The notes: generated by a model from the sequence alone, not told the origin. Counted from the first letter of the stretch, positions 14,801 through 26,508 are shown. The stretch: DNA of 64,000 bases from Neurospora crassa OR74A (GCF_000182925.2 NC_026504.1:5022001-5086000), one strand, 5' to 3'. A program made the numbers and translations.

Positions 14801-16615
14801 ACTTAAAATTTTATTAAAATTATTAATTTAGTTATAGAATATTTACAAACCGAACTAACTATTATAATAATTGTAAACGTTTTAATAGTAATATTTATCC
14901 TACTATACAAAATATATATACCCAATTTAATTAATATATTTTAAATACGCCTCGCTATACCGTTAGTACGTATATAAAGACCTATAACCTAAAGAAAGAA
15001 ATCCGATTTATAGAGAGTACGAATATTTATAAAAATTATAAATATTATATAAATATAAAGTAATATAAATTTAATATAATAAGTGTAGTATTTATACTTC
15101 GGCTATTAAGTACGCTAATAGGATATTAATACTTTAAGGAGTGAATATAATTAAGGAACGCGCTACTAAAATTATATTATACCCTACCGTATAATATCTA
15201 AAATCCACCGGATACTACATAAATTTTTAATATTATAAAGCGTATTACCCCCCTTAACTATAGAGGAAGTGCTAAATTTCGTAAATAATAAAAATAAATT
15301 AAAATCGATAGGCTCTTTAACTTTAGCGATTTTAGGGTTAGAATAATAAAATTCGGAATCTTCGTTTCGAGAACCGTCGGGTTCAATAAGTTCGGACTAT
15401 TAGAGGCTAAATTTTTTATTATTTTTAGTATTTTTAGGTCGGCGTTACAATAGAAACGTTAATTCCTCCCTAAATACTTAATTAAAAGCCTCTATATTAA
15501 ATAAATTACTTTTATCCTTAAACTATATAATAATACTTTAATAAAGGAGGGCCTCGTATATATCTTTATTATATAAGGATATAATAAATTCCTTTATATA
15601 AGCTTTAAATAATTAATTATCGCTTCAAATTACTTTAACCCAACTACAAATAAACTACCTAAGGTTTCCCCTTTTAAAATAGAAGCTATATTAATATTAT
15701 TTAATATTATAAGCTAGTAATTTATTAAGGTTATATAATTATACTAGTATTTTAAAAATAGCTAATAAAATATATAGAATAGGGGTAGGAGTCGGGTTCG
15801 AGGTATTATAGTTCGAAATAGGTATAGAATAGTTAAGAATAGGCGTAGTTAGAAGTAGGCTTAATTCGGATGTAAAATCGGGCAAACTAAGTACGAATAT
15901 AGAGTAGTTATTATATAGAAGCGGAAGTAGCGTTTTATAAAACAAATATTCTATTGAATCTAATAGATTAATTAAATCGGATATTATACCTTACTACGCT
16001 TTATTTTAATTAGAATTTCGTATTAGAGTCGTCTATTTAGCGAGTAGTTAATTATAATGGTGGGGGTTAATTTACTTTAATTGTAGTAGATAAATTACTC
16101 TAACTATAGTAAAATCCTACTAAAAGTATTTATTACTCTATAGCCGACGGCCAAAAAACGTAAAACCCGCTTAGACTTACTATTGCAAAAACGGGTGGGG
16201 TAGGGTGGTTTTGGAGGTGTGTGGGTCATTGAGAACTGAGACTAGGCTTATCAAGGTTATCTTAGCACAAGGAAGATACCACCCCCCAGTGCAAGCCTAA
16301 TGCCTGCAGTTGGCAGAGACCTTTGTTTTCAGAACTTTTGGATAAACGACCCAGGTCACACTTGGGCCACCGTACACACGCGAGTGGCCTGGGTGCCCTC
16401 GCGCTCAGCAGCGGGTAGCGCCTGAATCCTAAACGCGCACCGCAGACAACAAGTAGCCGGGAGCTGGGGCGCAAGCACGACGAATACGAGCCAAGATGTA
16501 CTGCTCCCTCCCTTCCAGCAGAATACCTAATCGAAGTGCAAGTGATTGCACCGACTTCTGGTAGACCGCCTGCTCCCGCTGGCTCTGCAAGTGGCCGCAG
16601 CGGCCCACGACCCGG

Positions 16616-16954
16616 TCGAGGATTGCCCGTGTTGCATCGCATATTGTTGGCATTGACAGCACCCAAAAGAAATTGCTCGAGTTGAAGGCATTTGAGACGA
16701 AGTTTATACCTCCCTTCCCGGACTACATTTACGGCTACATCAGTAACCTGGCTAGTAGCGAGGACAAGAACGGAGACTGGAAGTCTTTACTGTCCAAACT
16801 CACTGCCAAATACGGGGTGTACGACGAGATCAAGTTTTTCGATTCTTCCCTGGAAAACCACTTCCATGAGATGATTTACAACGAATCGGAGAACGGTTCT
16901 CCTGAACCCGAGGAAGACATCGCAGAAGCTGATGAGGTTGAGGTTGGAATTTGA
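16616..16954 (+). CDS. Open frame of a hypothetical protein, no clear start
   Basis: A frame of about 110 codons stays open without an in-frame ATG before it and ends in TGA at 16952-16954. The readable part runs through KAFETKFIPPFPDYIYGYI and ends in an acidic tail (SPEPEEDIAEADEVEVGI). Composition is protein-like, in contrast to the RIP block 450 bp upstream. It may be the last exon of a gene whose 5' part is unspliced in my reading, or a relic cut off by the degenerate block. I do not recognise the family. The opposing-strand ORFs at 16,262-16,666 overlap its upstream part and look like shadows. Confidence 0.3.
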   Translation, partial: SRIARVASHIVGIDSTQKKLLELKAFETKFIPPFPDYIYGYISNLASSEDKNGDWKSLLSKLTAKYGVYDEIKFFDSSLENHFHEMIYNESENGSPEPEEDIAEADEVEVGI

Positions 16955-17256
16955 GCTCCCTAGGTTCTTATTCTCGGGTCACAATCCGTTCATTCCTGTG
17001 TTCTGTGATGGTTCAGCTGGTTGCTGATTCAGGAGGCCTGTATAAGGTAGTGCTCGCCTCGTGGAAAGCTTGAACGGGAAGCTTGGCGGTGTTATTCTGG
17101 GTTCTTACTTTCCCTTTATAGAATTTTCCTAATTTTATGAGGATTATGATGTGATCTGATGATGGTTATGGTACTGGTGTGGTAGTTCTAGAATCCGAAG
17201 AGATCCTGGAGTTTAGTTGCGGTATGACTGGATCCTAGACGAGGGCGTCCCCGATT

Positions 17257-17562
17257 ATGGAGTCACGCCGACTGGCCGTTTCCCACATCGACACACGCAT
17301 TCCCTTCATCATTCGACGCGAGCTGCAACGGCACATTAGGAAAGTCGACTTTTATCAGGCACCGTCCGGACAGCCTTTGTATCGGAAGTACATATCCAAA
17401 CGCCAACGACCGAGATTCTATTTTGCAACAGCCGTCGCGAACTACACGTACTTTTTCCGCACTGAGTATTTGTACCGCACGCTCAAGGATGTACAAGCCG
17501 AGTGGATGTGGTCGACCGTGGTGGAGTGGAATGACGCATGCACCAAAATTCATGCGCCCTAG
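17257..17562 (+). CDS. Hypothetical protein, 101 aa
   Basis: The frame starts at an ATG (MESRRLAVSHIDTRIPF) and ends with TAG. The product is basic and rich in aromatic residues (FYFATAVANYTYFFRTEYLYR), with no signal peptide or membrane segment that I can see. A minus-strand ORF of 114 codons covers the same bases; the plus frame has the better amino-acid composition. It lies in the transition zone next to a degraded helicase, so it may itself be a remnant. I do not recognise it. Confidence 0.33.
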   Translation: MESRRLAVSHIDTRIPFIIRRELQRHIRKVDFYQAPSGQPLYRKYISKRQRPRFYFATAVANYTYFFRTEYLYRTLKDVQAEWMWSTVVEWNDACTKIHAP

Positions 17563-18108
17563 CGCTCCTTCCAGTGTCCAACAACAGGTTGGTAAGATAA
17601 CCTCCATCTAGGGGGGCGAGGAGCCTTGCCAAATAAGGCGGTAGAACAGGCGAGGATGCAGAGTAAAGAAAGTCTGCAAAGAATGTTTAGCCGTCTGGAA
17701 GAAAAAGCGTGGCGTCAATTCGGGAAGGGATGGAACAAAAGGATGAAAGGGACGAAACGGATAGCAGGAACTTGAATAGAAGGGATGAAAGAGGTGAAAG
17801 CGTAGATCTGGGGGGGTTTCACACAGCAAGTGCTCGTATGTTACAACGATGCCGTCGGTTCGAAGAGGCTGCTTTCCGAAGGAAACCCCTGGGTGAAAAA
17901 AAGAAAAAAAAATGCGGAAGTCGATAAAGTACATGAACATCCCTTCGTACCTAGGTACCCTCATCTCAGATGGCCCTGGGCGGGGGCAGCGTAATACGTC
18001 CAAAGGGCCGACGTTTGCCGCTGTAGGTACGATGATCTCTGGCTTTAATTATTGACATTAGGTTTGCGTTGTCGAGATTGCTCATCCATTCCGTCTTGTT
18101 GTAGTTCA
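17563..18108. other. Intergenic, nothing recognised
   Basis: Normal base composition with purine-rich stretches (GAAAAAAAGAAAAAAAA near 17,895). Short ORFs on both strands overlap each other, and none has a convincing composition. Confidence 0.5.
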
Positions 18109-18477
18109 ATGCCAGCATTCCGCCAGGACTGCACACCGAGCCAAGCGCACAAGCTTATCAAATCTTTCATCAGCAAAGAGAAAATGAAGCACACAAGTCC
18201 ACCACACAAGGTGATCACCAACGCTATAACAGACCTTCATCGAATAGGTCGGGCCAGTCAACAATCTCCTCGTGCCATTACACGCGATGAAGAGATCGAG
18301 AAAATTACCCGGCTCATGCAACCGGGCGTAATGCTACTAAAGGACAGCGACGCAGAAGGTCCCCCAAAGGGAATTGTCGAGAGGTTAGATACCCCCAAAC
18401 AAGAGGTACCAAGACACTACATCCAACTTGATGATGGACAATCAATGCATATTACAGCATATCTTGGGAACGACTGA
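18109..18477 (+). CDS. Hypothetical protein, 122 aa
   Basis: I chose the ATG at 18109 (MPAFRQDCTPSQAHKL); the frame is open about 19 codons further upstream but without an ATG. The product is hydrophilic with balanced charge (ITRDEEIEKITRLMQPG, LDTPKQEVPRHYIQLDDG) and ends YLGND. It has no membrane segment or known motif visible to me. It sits 240 bp before the converging helicase remnant. The composition looks like a real protein or a C-terminal exon; the family is unknown. Confidence 0.4.
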   Translation: MPAFRQDCTPSQAHKLIKSFISKEKMKHTSPPHKVITNAITDLHRIGRASQQSPRAITRDEEIEKITRLMQPGVMLLKDSDAEGPPKGIVERLDTPKQEVPRHYIQLDDGQSMHITAYLGND

Positions 18478-18717
18478 GATAGCCACGTTGTGAGTAACTT
18501 CAAAGACAACAACATACATATATCTGGACCTATCCGTCCTAAGAATAAGTTAGGAACTAGTTCTGACATCATTGATGGTGAAAGGAGGGATGCCATCCGG
18601 ACGCTTCTCCAAAGCAACGAACGCTTGTACGCCGCCTCCTTTCAGTAGCTGGGAGCCATGGTCCCGATTGGTTGTTGCGAATTTGTGCTATAAGATGATG
18701 TTGCTCATGACACAAAT

Positions 18718-19480
18718 CTAGAGAAGGTCGCACGTATTGGGTGCATTAGTGGGGAGAGGCGAGATACAAAGCAAAGCTTTGAATGTGATTTCATAGCCAT
18801 CATCAACCCAATCCTGGCATCGAACAGACACATTTCGCAAACTGTCGTAGTCTGCAAATCTTGATGCTACGCCAAGCGTGGCGTTGGTTTTGTGACCCAA
18901 ATGTACGGACCAAACCTTCATCGGCGGTATCTTGGCCGAGGGATATGATATAGTGCCATTGGGGAGTGTGAGCGCGGTCGTCATGCCACGATTGACGATG
19001 AGGACTTGTGTCTCTCGCATGACCTCGCCTGTATTCAACAGTGCGACTTTACCGGCATCCACGATGCTCGCCTGCACCTCGGGGTGGAGGTACCACCATC
19101 GGTATCCCCAGGACCGGAAGATGTCCTAGAGATACCGATAGGTCTCAACAGACACGTCGGGCTTGACAATACAATCGGGATGGCCGGGTTCGAACGACGG
19201 CACGAAGTTAACATCGTTAAGTACTTGGAGGATAGTATCATGCTTAGCCGGGCACTTAAAAAGATCCCGTAAGCCTGCCTCCCATATGAGGGTGGTAAAT
19301 GCACGGATATCTGTCAAGCGGTTCAATGTCGGGGTGGCCGAGCAAATTAGCCGCGTGGTCGTGGGAAGTAGACGGATGGCCCGGAAGGCCGTCGTGTCCA
19401 TGTTTCGAGCTAGTTGAGCCTCGTCGACAGGTCGCGGACCTTACATAGATGGCCGGACGTGCATTCTCCTTCTCCAAGAT
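18718..19480 (-). pseudogene. SNF2-type helicase fragment, disrupted
   Basis: Reading the minus strand downward gives the helicase motif II residues DEAQ at 19,425-19,414, then ARNMDTTAFRAIRLL, then motif III SAT within LICSATPTLNR near 19,341. This is the order and spacing of the SNF2/DEAD-like ATPase core. The frame is interrupted by an in-frame TAG at 19,126-19,128 and continues directly after it (DIFRSWGYRWWYLHPEVQ), so the fragment is a broken gene rather than a short one. The open frame is also closed shortly upstream of DEAQ. The Walker A region and the C-terminal helicase lobe are not recognisable in the flanks. Base composition is normal, unlike its RIP-ruined partner at 8.8-9.5 kb. 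Calling it SNF2 rests on motifs II and III only. Confidence 0.7.
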
Positions 19481-20795
19481 CAAAAGGTAGACAGCCCATT
19501 CGCGTGGGCTGTAATGATGGAGAGTTGGGAGACCTTTTGGCCTGGTTCATCGCTGTGGGGTCGCGGCGAGATAGTGGCGGTAAAGTCTGGCGCGATGTCA
19601 ATGTCAGCTGATGAGCGGCTCCAGGCCGCAAAGGCATGATCCGGCAAATGGTCTCGGATGACTTGGCTGGCACGGTCTTCAGACCAGGAAAAGAACAGCT
19701 ATCCTTCTTCGAGTACGTTGACCGGCTTCTGGTTGCGAGACTGCGGATGTTGCATTCGATGGTGCGATTGGGGGATGGCGGCGATGGGTTGATTGTTCCA
19801 GGTTAGGTAGGTCGGCCGGGGCGAAGAAGGTTGCGGGCGGGCAGCCGAGGTGGCGTTTGGGCCGGCCTATGGAGCGCGGGCAGGAGCGCCGAAGGATTGT
19901 TGCCGAGGAGAAAGAGGTAACGCCGGGGGTAATCTAGGCGGCGATCATGATGTGTAAGAGGCCGAAGAGAGGGAGGAGGAACATGTTGGAGGGCAATGGT
20001 AAAGACGCGGCGCAAAAAAGTCAAATGTCACGAAACAGATTTGGGGAGTTGGTGAAGGCGCGTTGTTCTTGCTGACGTGATTGCGGCGAGGCCGAGGAAG
20101 AGAAGCATGCAGAGAAACCAAGCGATTGAGCACAAATATAATATATAGCAGGCACACGCGAAAAAATAGCGAAACGAGATATCGTAGGAGCCAAACGCGT
20201 CAATGTCTGTCGAAACCAAGCTTTCGGGTAATTCTGGTATCAATGAGCAGTCAAATAGGAAGGAGTGAGGGGATAGCAGTGTCCGGTGCCATACCGAAAG
20301 CTCCCGATGAGGAAACGACAAGGTTGGCAAAGACCAAGGAACGGAATTGGAAGTGGTTACCTGAGAAGGAAACCCCAGACGAAAATGAAAGGCCAGGCTG
20401 AAAAGGATGGTGGAAAGGGAACAGGAGAGAATCAAGCAAGAAACCCCAGACGAGAGGAGGGCAAGGTTGGCAAGGAAAAATGAGTCCGCGAAAGCCCGAT
20501 AAAAGTTGAATACCCAATGAAAAAAATAATTTAATTCTTGTACACAGAGTTTTACTGAACTATTATTATCTCAAATTAGCCATCGTAAGACATCTTCGTC
20601 TGTTAAGGCCTCCATGCGTCATGTCAAGAAAGTGTAGCCGCGAAGATGATGACAAATTCCATTCTGAGTTACAGCAGAACCTCTAGAAACGGTGCTTGTC
20701 GTCCATGCATTTTTCAGAGGTACATAGGCGTCGACATCTGTCATATCTCGAAGAAAGGGGACAATATCTTCTTCCTCCACATGCGCCCTTGGAAC
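19481..20795. other. Degenerate or intergenic DNA between helicase remnant and membrane-protein gene
   Basis: Bases 19,480-19,740 may hold more of the degenerate helicase N-terminus on the minus strand, but I cannot fix the frame. Around 20,020-20,160 one minus frame has a hydrophobic run (FFACACYILYLCSIAWFLCM) that ends soon after. At 20,330-20,490 a segment containing GAAACCCCAGACGA and AAGGTTGGCAA occurs twice. No gene can be supported. Confidence 0.4.
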
Positions 20796-21816
20796 TCATT
20801 TCTTGTCACTCGGGAGAATCTTCTTCATGTTGTTGTAGACCTCGGTCGCATCAGTCGTAGAAGAAGGTGTTGGATTGTGAAAAGCTCCTTTACCCCAAGC
20901 TGATCCGACTGTTCTTGTCGCTTGTGAGTCAAGGTCCCGGTTCGTATAGTCGCTATCATCTCCCTAAGCCTGGTATTGTCCCAGTTCGGCCATGTAGCAA
21001 ACTGTTGCTGATGGTAGTGTTGGCGACAGAAGTGGCGGTGGATCGGTGGTCTTCATCCTGGGGGATCAACTGCATCCATGTCCCTTCGCCACTTTTGGTC
21101 ATCAAACTGCCGCTGTTTCTTTTCATCCGGTTCGGCGACCCTCTCCGCCCTCGGCGGCGCGACGAAGACGGCGGAGTCCTTTGCGGTACTCCTTGGGCTC
21201 TTGGTAGATACCCTACAGCAACGGCCGCGACCTAAACGGCGTTGCGCTTGTCACAGAGTCTGAAGGGAGTGTCCAACATGTACCTTTGACCGACGCACAA
21301 ATTCTCGCACGTGGGAAAAGATGATGACGATCCTATAACCAATCATGCCTATGCCTCCTAAGACGATGAACATGATGAAGCAACTTGTTATCATCACCAC
21401 CACCACCACGGCCGCCGGGGCTATGGCCACGAAGAACAAGTCCAGGAAGAATGAATCTGAATCTATTGTTACTTGGGCGTGGATGGAGAGAGGCTTGGTG
21501 GTGGACTGGAGGTTTCTGGTGTCGGCAATGTTCTTGGGTTTTCTTCGCTTGGGTGTAATGGAGAGGAAGCCTTTCGATGGAGAAAGTTAGCTAGAGTCAA
21601 CAATAGCCGGCTAGGTATAAGACGGAGATTAGAGGGTGTGGAATACCTAGCTGGAGGTAACCCCTCACTTCTTGTATCTGTTTGTGTGCCAATTTTGGCT
21701 TCAAAAATTGGAGTGTCCTCAACGACCCAGGTGCGCCTAGTGCGAAGAAAAAGGTCGGCTGTTCGGTCCCGTTCGAAGCTTGCTCGACATAATTACCCGT
21801 CGTAGGAAATTACCAT
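20796..21816 (-). CDS. Probable multi-exon single-pass membrane protein
   Basis: No long ORF is present, but spliced pieces on the minus strand fit together. Proposed exon 1 is 21,816-21,797 (MVISYDG, with ACCATGG start context). Exon 2 is 21,736-21,669 (RTWVVEDTPIFEAKIGTQ). Exon 3 is 21,570-21,284, after a GCTAAC branch site; it carries a hydrophobic run from VAIAPAAVVVVVMITS to IVLGGIGMIGYRIVI, then a basic flank HVREFVRRSK. Phases agree across these joins. Downstream the structure is ambiguous. One reading gives a tail GIYQEPKEYRKGLRRL that stops at 21,123. Another frame (DEKKQRQFDDQKWRRDMDA) can be spliced in phase to a final exon ending NNMKKILPSDKK with its stop at 20,796. The product would be a type I- or III-like membrane protein with a charged cytoplasmic tail. 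Family unknown. Confidence 0.42.
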
Positions 21817-22369
21817 GGTACGTTGTGGTCATCGTGCAAGGCTGTCATCGTCATAAATTGAGAAACAAGAGAAACACATATCGATGGGACACTGTGCAGC
21901 ACTCGTGCGTGGTGCTAATGCCAGGGTTCGGTAGAGTGAAGAGGGTGGTTGATTAAAAAAAAAGAGGAAGACTAAGACCAAAAGCCTAGACGTGTCGAAA
22001 GACAACTAAATACCCCGCCAATACCTAAGACCATTCATCACTGCACCTTTCAACTGCATCATTCGGGAACTTTGTAATTGCCAGTGGACGGAAAGACCAA
22101 AAGGGTTCTTTTTTTTTTTTTTTGGAAAGTGCAGGAAGAATCACGTCAGCTGCACCTGCATGCAGGAAGGAGCGAAACGCAAATCGATGCACTTGCTTCA
22201 AGTTGTTTTGCACGCAACATCGTACCTCTTTTGCAACCCGAGTGCAAAACCACCACAAAACAAGCGCAAAACGTCCCAATTCGACCGATATAAACAAGGA
22301 AATCATCAAAAACAACAAAAAGGAATCATTTGGACGTCAAAAAACATCAAAAAAAAGCCAAAAATCAAA
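21817..22369. other. Intergenic, upstream of the membrane-protein gene
   Basis: Contains an A-run near 21,956 and a long T-run near 22,109-22,124. No coding signal is seen. Confidence 0.5.
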
Positions 22370-22464
22370 CGACACCTGCAGGATTCGAACCTGCGCGACC
22401 TAAGTCACAGCCTTGGATATTACGTAATAGCAGGGCTGCGCGTTAACCACTCCGCCAAAGTGTC
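22370..22464 (-). tRNA. tRNA-Ser(GCU) with intron
   Basis: Read on the minus strand, the acceptor arms GACACUU and AGGUGUC pair, the D-stem is GCG/CGC around GAGUGGUUAA, the anticodon stem is CAGCC/GGCUG, and the T-arm is GCAGG-UUCGAAU-CCUGC. The anticodon is GCU (22,431-22,429), which reads AGC and AGU. The extra arm (GAC UUAG GUC) and discriminator G are typical of class II serine tRNAs. The anticodon loop is extended by a 14-nt intron after position 37 (22,427-22,414). A run of eight T on the transcript strand (22,356-22,349), 14 nt beyond the 3' end, is the likely Pol III terminator. Confidence 0.92.
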
Positions 22465-24218
22465 TAGTTGTTGTTATTGTTGAAGTAATGCTCCACAAGC
22501 AAAGTCTATATACTCCCAAAAAAGGTCTGACACCCCCCTCCCACCCATAGCCTACAGATTGTCGTGGGATGTTCGGCCATATCAAGGAAATCCTTCCAAC
22601 ACCCTTTGTCATTCGTACTTGGCCATTCTGCTTTGTCTCTCTTGGGAGGTTTGGGATTATTCGGGATCGATTGCGTTTAGTTCACACTACTATGAGAACC
22701 TGCTGTGCGAAGTTGATAAGAAAACCAGCATCAGACTGTAAATGGCAATGTGGATCTCCATACGTTGCGACAGATAAAAATCATTGGAGCTGCCTAAGCT
22801 TTTTATCGAATAGTCCACACCGCCCAAGTGAATTTGTTGATAACTGAGTTATGCTATCAAATCTACAAAGCATGAGCTAGCTCCAATGCTCGTGCATCGG
22901 AGTTGAAATCAAAGTGAGGTACGTGGGTGGATTGCATGAGTAGGATCGTAGTATAGATGTGGAAAACAAGACGGAAAGTGTGGCACTGCGATATGAATGC
23001 TGCACAGGCTCGTCCATCACAAAATTGTCTGGTTGTAGACCTTTGACACTACACCTCATGTATACTCTTCGCGTCCAAGCGTCTTCATTTCTAGGCAATT
23101 CCCGGGTGAAAATATCCCAAAGTGACCTTCAGCCAACATGTTTCTAAAGTATCGTGATCCCTATCAAAGCTTTGTAACAGCCATTCTTGAATACAACAAG
23201 CGATTTTGGATTGGTTCTGTCACTTGCCCAGTTGCTTCAGTTGTTCGCCCGTCAATGCTACAGCCAAAGGTCTCACTGCACCAATTTTTGCCATGGAAAA
23301 GACAGGCTGCCGACTCGTGTGGTAATCAGCAGTTTTTTTGAAAGGAAGTGGAAGGAGTGGCCGTCGCACTCGCATGTTGGCCGGGGCTTCAATGTCTAGT
23401 TCATTCGTGCACCCGACCGGCTTGGTTCGGTAGGTCTATAATGAGTATCGTCAGGGAAAAGAATGGGGTGCACGGGGGGCTTCCGGACGTACTCATTTTA
23501 AGATAAGCGGCCGAGCTCCGTGACGTTCCATTGCAAGTGAAGCCACACACCCAGACAGGTCACAGCAACATGTCAGTGATTAAATTGTGATGAATGAATT
23601 GAAATAATCTTGTTTACTTCATTGATTGCTTGATCTTGCAACCACCTCGTTCTTTCAAAAAGGTAACTTCTCAACAGAGACAGCCTGCCACACTTCATCA
23701 TAACATCCGTGGTGAGAGCTAAAGAGAAAATATGGGTATTTTGAAGAATGCAATGACCAAAGCCGGGCCGTACAGGCTAACAAAGCTAGTACTACTGCTT
23801 GCTAAACCATGCAGTCAAGAAATCGTAAAGTATAAAAAGAGAAGAATACCAAGGCAACGCCCAAAAAGCGTCCAAAAAGCCGTCCGCGCAAGCAAGCAGT
23901 GTTATGTGCTTGGCCACCCACCCACCCATTCCGACTGTTAACCATCAGTTCGTTCATTGCCTTTGCTTGCCCGCCAGACCCATGATAGCCCGCCGCCCTT
24001 TTTTTTCTCTCCTTGGTACGTTCAATGAAAATGGTATGTAATGTTGATAACACAAGAACGCCGCTTCCCATGTCTTCCGTGTCAATAGGTAAACCGATGC
24101 CAATCACCGGTTCCAGTTCCCGTTCGTAGTCTCCATAATCCCGATCCCGCTATTATATGTGAAACTAAAATTCCACCAAACGTATTTTTTTCTTTCTTTT
24201 TTCCTCCTAACCATTCAG
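22465..24218. other. Intergenic and 3' region of the SYLF gene
   Basis: Short overlapping ORFs on both strands, none convincing. The last few hundred bases are expected to be the 3' untranslated region of the minus-strand SYLF gene. Confidence 0.5.
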
Positions 24219-26508
24219 TCATACAACCACAACAGGGTTAGACTCGGCCCCATGCGCCGAAACAATGTTCACCTCCTTGACACTAACTTTCTCATCCTCG
24301 AGAGTGGTGGTGTTGGCAAACCCAGCATCCGTCTTGGGAGTCTTGGGCTCCCTCTCGGAATCCTCAGCAGAAGACGTCAAATCAATTGTCCTCGGCGTAG
24401 CCGGCACCTCAGGAAACGTCTCCAAGCTTGCCCTCCGCTTAGCAGACAGATCCACAGCCGTGTTCACCGACGACGAGTTCTTCTGGTGTCCCTGGGAAGA
24501 ACGCTTGATTGGTTCAGGAGAAGCGGGCTCAACCTCCTCCATAACCGTGGCAGGAGTGGCGAACGTCTCGGACGCTTCGGTAGAAGCCAGAGGGTCGCTC
24601 ATGCGAGAATCCATCGTGTAGGAAGAGTGGCGAAGGGGCGATTTGAGGGAGGAGATCTCGCCGATGCTGCCATAGTCTGTACCGCGGCTTCCCAAAGAAG
24701 CGCGCGCTGGCGACTTGGCAGGCAGCGGAGGAGGGGCTCGCTTCGCAATGGTAACAATTCCTGCCTTGGCGTGGATAACGGGGGTGATTTGTGATGAGCG
24801 GATGGAGCTTCGGGCGGGTTGAGCAGTGGCGACCTCGCAGATGATGGCCTCGTCGTCAAAGTCTTCGTCGCTTTCGTCTTCTTCGTCATCGGCGTCTTCA
24901 TCTCTTTCGCTCTCGTCCTTCTCGCTTTCGGGGTATTCACTCGTGTTGTCCTTGATGGATTTGGTGCCGGTGGTTTCCGCATCGGTCTTGTCACCGAGGT
25001 GGGCCACGGGCTCAGGCTGCAGCTCCTCCTCTTCCTCTTCTTCGGGCAGCGGCCTGAATCGTTGAATCATGCTCATATCAATCTGTGTATAGTCAACCTC
25101 TTCTGGCTCGAACTCGGGTTCCACGACAGTGGGCAGCTTATCCGACAACTTTGACTCTCGGCCGTCCATACTATTGGCGCGGCTGAAACTTGTCTCGGGG
25201 GTGCTCGTGGCATCGGTTTGTGTGCACGCGTCCGTCATGACGGTAGCCTGTGACCTTGTCGACATACAGCTTTCGCGGTTACTCCTCGACTGGAACGTGT
25301 CACCGCTCTGTCGGCTGTACCTGGCAAACGCGGGGCTCTTGGGACTGGGTTGGAACTGGAATTGAGTGCTGGTGGGTCGTAGACGTGTACCAGCTTCTCT
25401 GATTTCAATACCCGCCATCTCGAGGCCAATGACACCAAAAGGATCCGGATCGTCGACATCGGGGATACCAAAGGGGTTCTTCACAATCGACTGTCGGACC
25501 GATGTCCGTGGGGTATCGATTACGGCATCACTAGGGGCAGGCTGCTGAGCAAGCATCTCCATAACATCTGCGTCATAATCCGTCCGGCCCTCGGCAGCCT
25601 TCAAGACCTCAAATAGCGGGCGCATTTCGGGAACCTCCTTGCCAATGTTACCGGCGAGGATGTCGAGGACTGAAATGTCGCTGCTGTAGAATCGAACGTT
25701 CTCGTTGCCACGTTCCGAAACAAGCGATCCGTCAAGGGGCACTGGTTGATGTTTGCCGCGGGCTTTGATATATGTGAGAACGGTATCGTTGAGGTCCTTC
25801 CATCGTGTGTCGTTGTCGGTCGAGTCTGCGTCGACAAGCGGGCCGAGGCTAAGATCGACATCGACTCCGAGAACCACCTTTGGACGGGTGAAAAGTTCGA
25901 GAGCTTGTACGCTGTTAATGACAAGGACACAGTCGTAGATGTCGACTCCCATAACGAAGCCTAGCCCGGCCGTGTGGAGCATTATACCAGACGGTGGTGA
26001 CCATGTGCCATCTGCCCTCCTTGCGGTAATCAGCCCGGCGCCGCCTGATCCTGACATCCACAGTCCCGAGCGCATGCACGAGAAGACTGCGAGGCCGACG
26101 GCATCTTGTAATATCCTTGGAGGGATCTTTTTCGTAACGGATTTTGTTGTTGGTGGGGTATCGGTATCGGGATCTTGCTCTTGTGGTTCTTCTACAATGA
26201 ATCCATCCACTTTGTGAGGATAGTCATGTTAGTTGGTGCTGACGAGTCAGTTGACTGGGGGAAACGAGGTATGACGTACTGCAAAATGACTTTAATATCC
26301 TGGCGGCCTTGTCACATTCCTTGTCGAGGGTTGTTGGCCAGTACGTTTCGCGGTCGTAACTTGTGGGTTGCTGTGTCGTCTTGACGGGCACAACCGCCTT
26401 CCCTCCCCATCCGAAAACCTTATTCAGGGCACTGGGCGACCTGGGGGTGACGGACGTTGTTTGCTTTGCCCGGTCCCATGAAGGGAACAGGGCCGAGACA
26501 CGCTGCAT
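24219..26508 (-). CDS. SYLF (DUF500/Ysc84-type) domain protein, 739 aa
   Basis: Two exons: 26,508-26,280 and 26,209-24,219. The 70-nt intron (26,279-26,210) has donor GTACGT, branch ACTAAC and acceptor AAAG; the split codon 77 reads ATG. Residues about 57-76 (LDKECDKAARILKSF) and 105-266 form a SYLF domain: IPPRILQDAVGLAVF, then SGSGGAGLITAR, then GLGFVMGVDIYDCVLVIN. In yeast Ysc84/Lsb3 and human SH3YL1 this domain binds phosphoinositides and actin patches. Unlike those, the C-terminal part here is a long disordered Ser/Pro/acidic tail (for example EEEEEEEL and a D/E-rich run) without an SH3 domain, as in many fungal SYLF proteins. A role at membranes, perhaps endocytic, follows from the family and is not shown here. 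It stands alone with 7.3 kb of upstream intergenic DNA. Confidence 0.87.

Larger units (their letters stand above)
1..16170. repeat. RIP-degraded AT-rich block
   Basis: About 16 kb of sequence dominated by A and T, with CA and TG dinucleotides rare and TA very common, while CG dinucleotides persist. That pattern fits repeat-induced point mutation, which acts mainly on CpA, rather than plain CpG deamination. No convincing reading frame survives; the only frames above 60 codons are leucine/isoleucine-rich chance ORFs (around 9,470 and 15,739). Composition switches to normal sharply near 16,170. In Neurospora such blocks are heterochromatic, carry DNA methylation and H3K9me3, and derive from repeats, mostly mobile elements. 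The founding families are too decayed for me to name. Sub-repeats inside it are listed separately. Confidence 0.93.

Noticed and set aside
9470-15945. Short ORFs in the RIP block (9,470-9,694 and 15,739-15,945)
   Set aside because: Leu/Ile/Ser-rich composition expected from AT-rich sequence; no motif, and the surrounding DNA is RIP-mutated.
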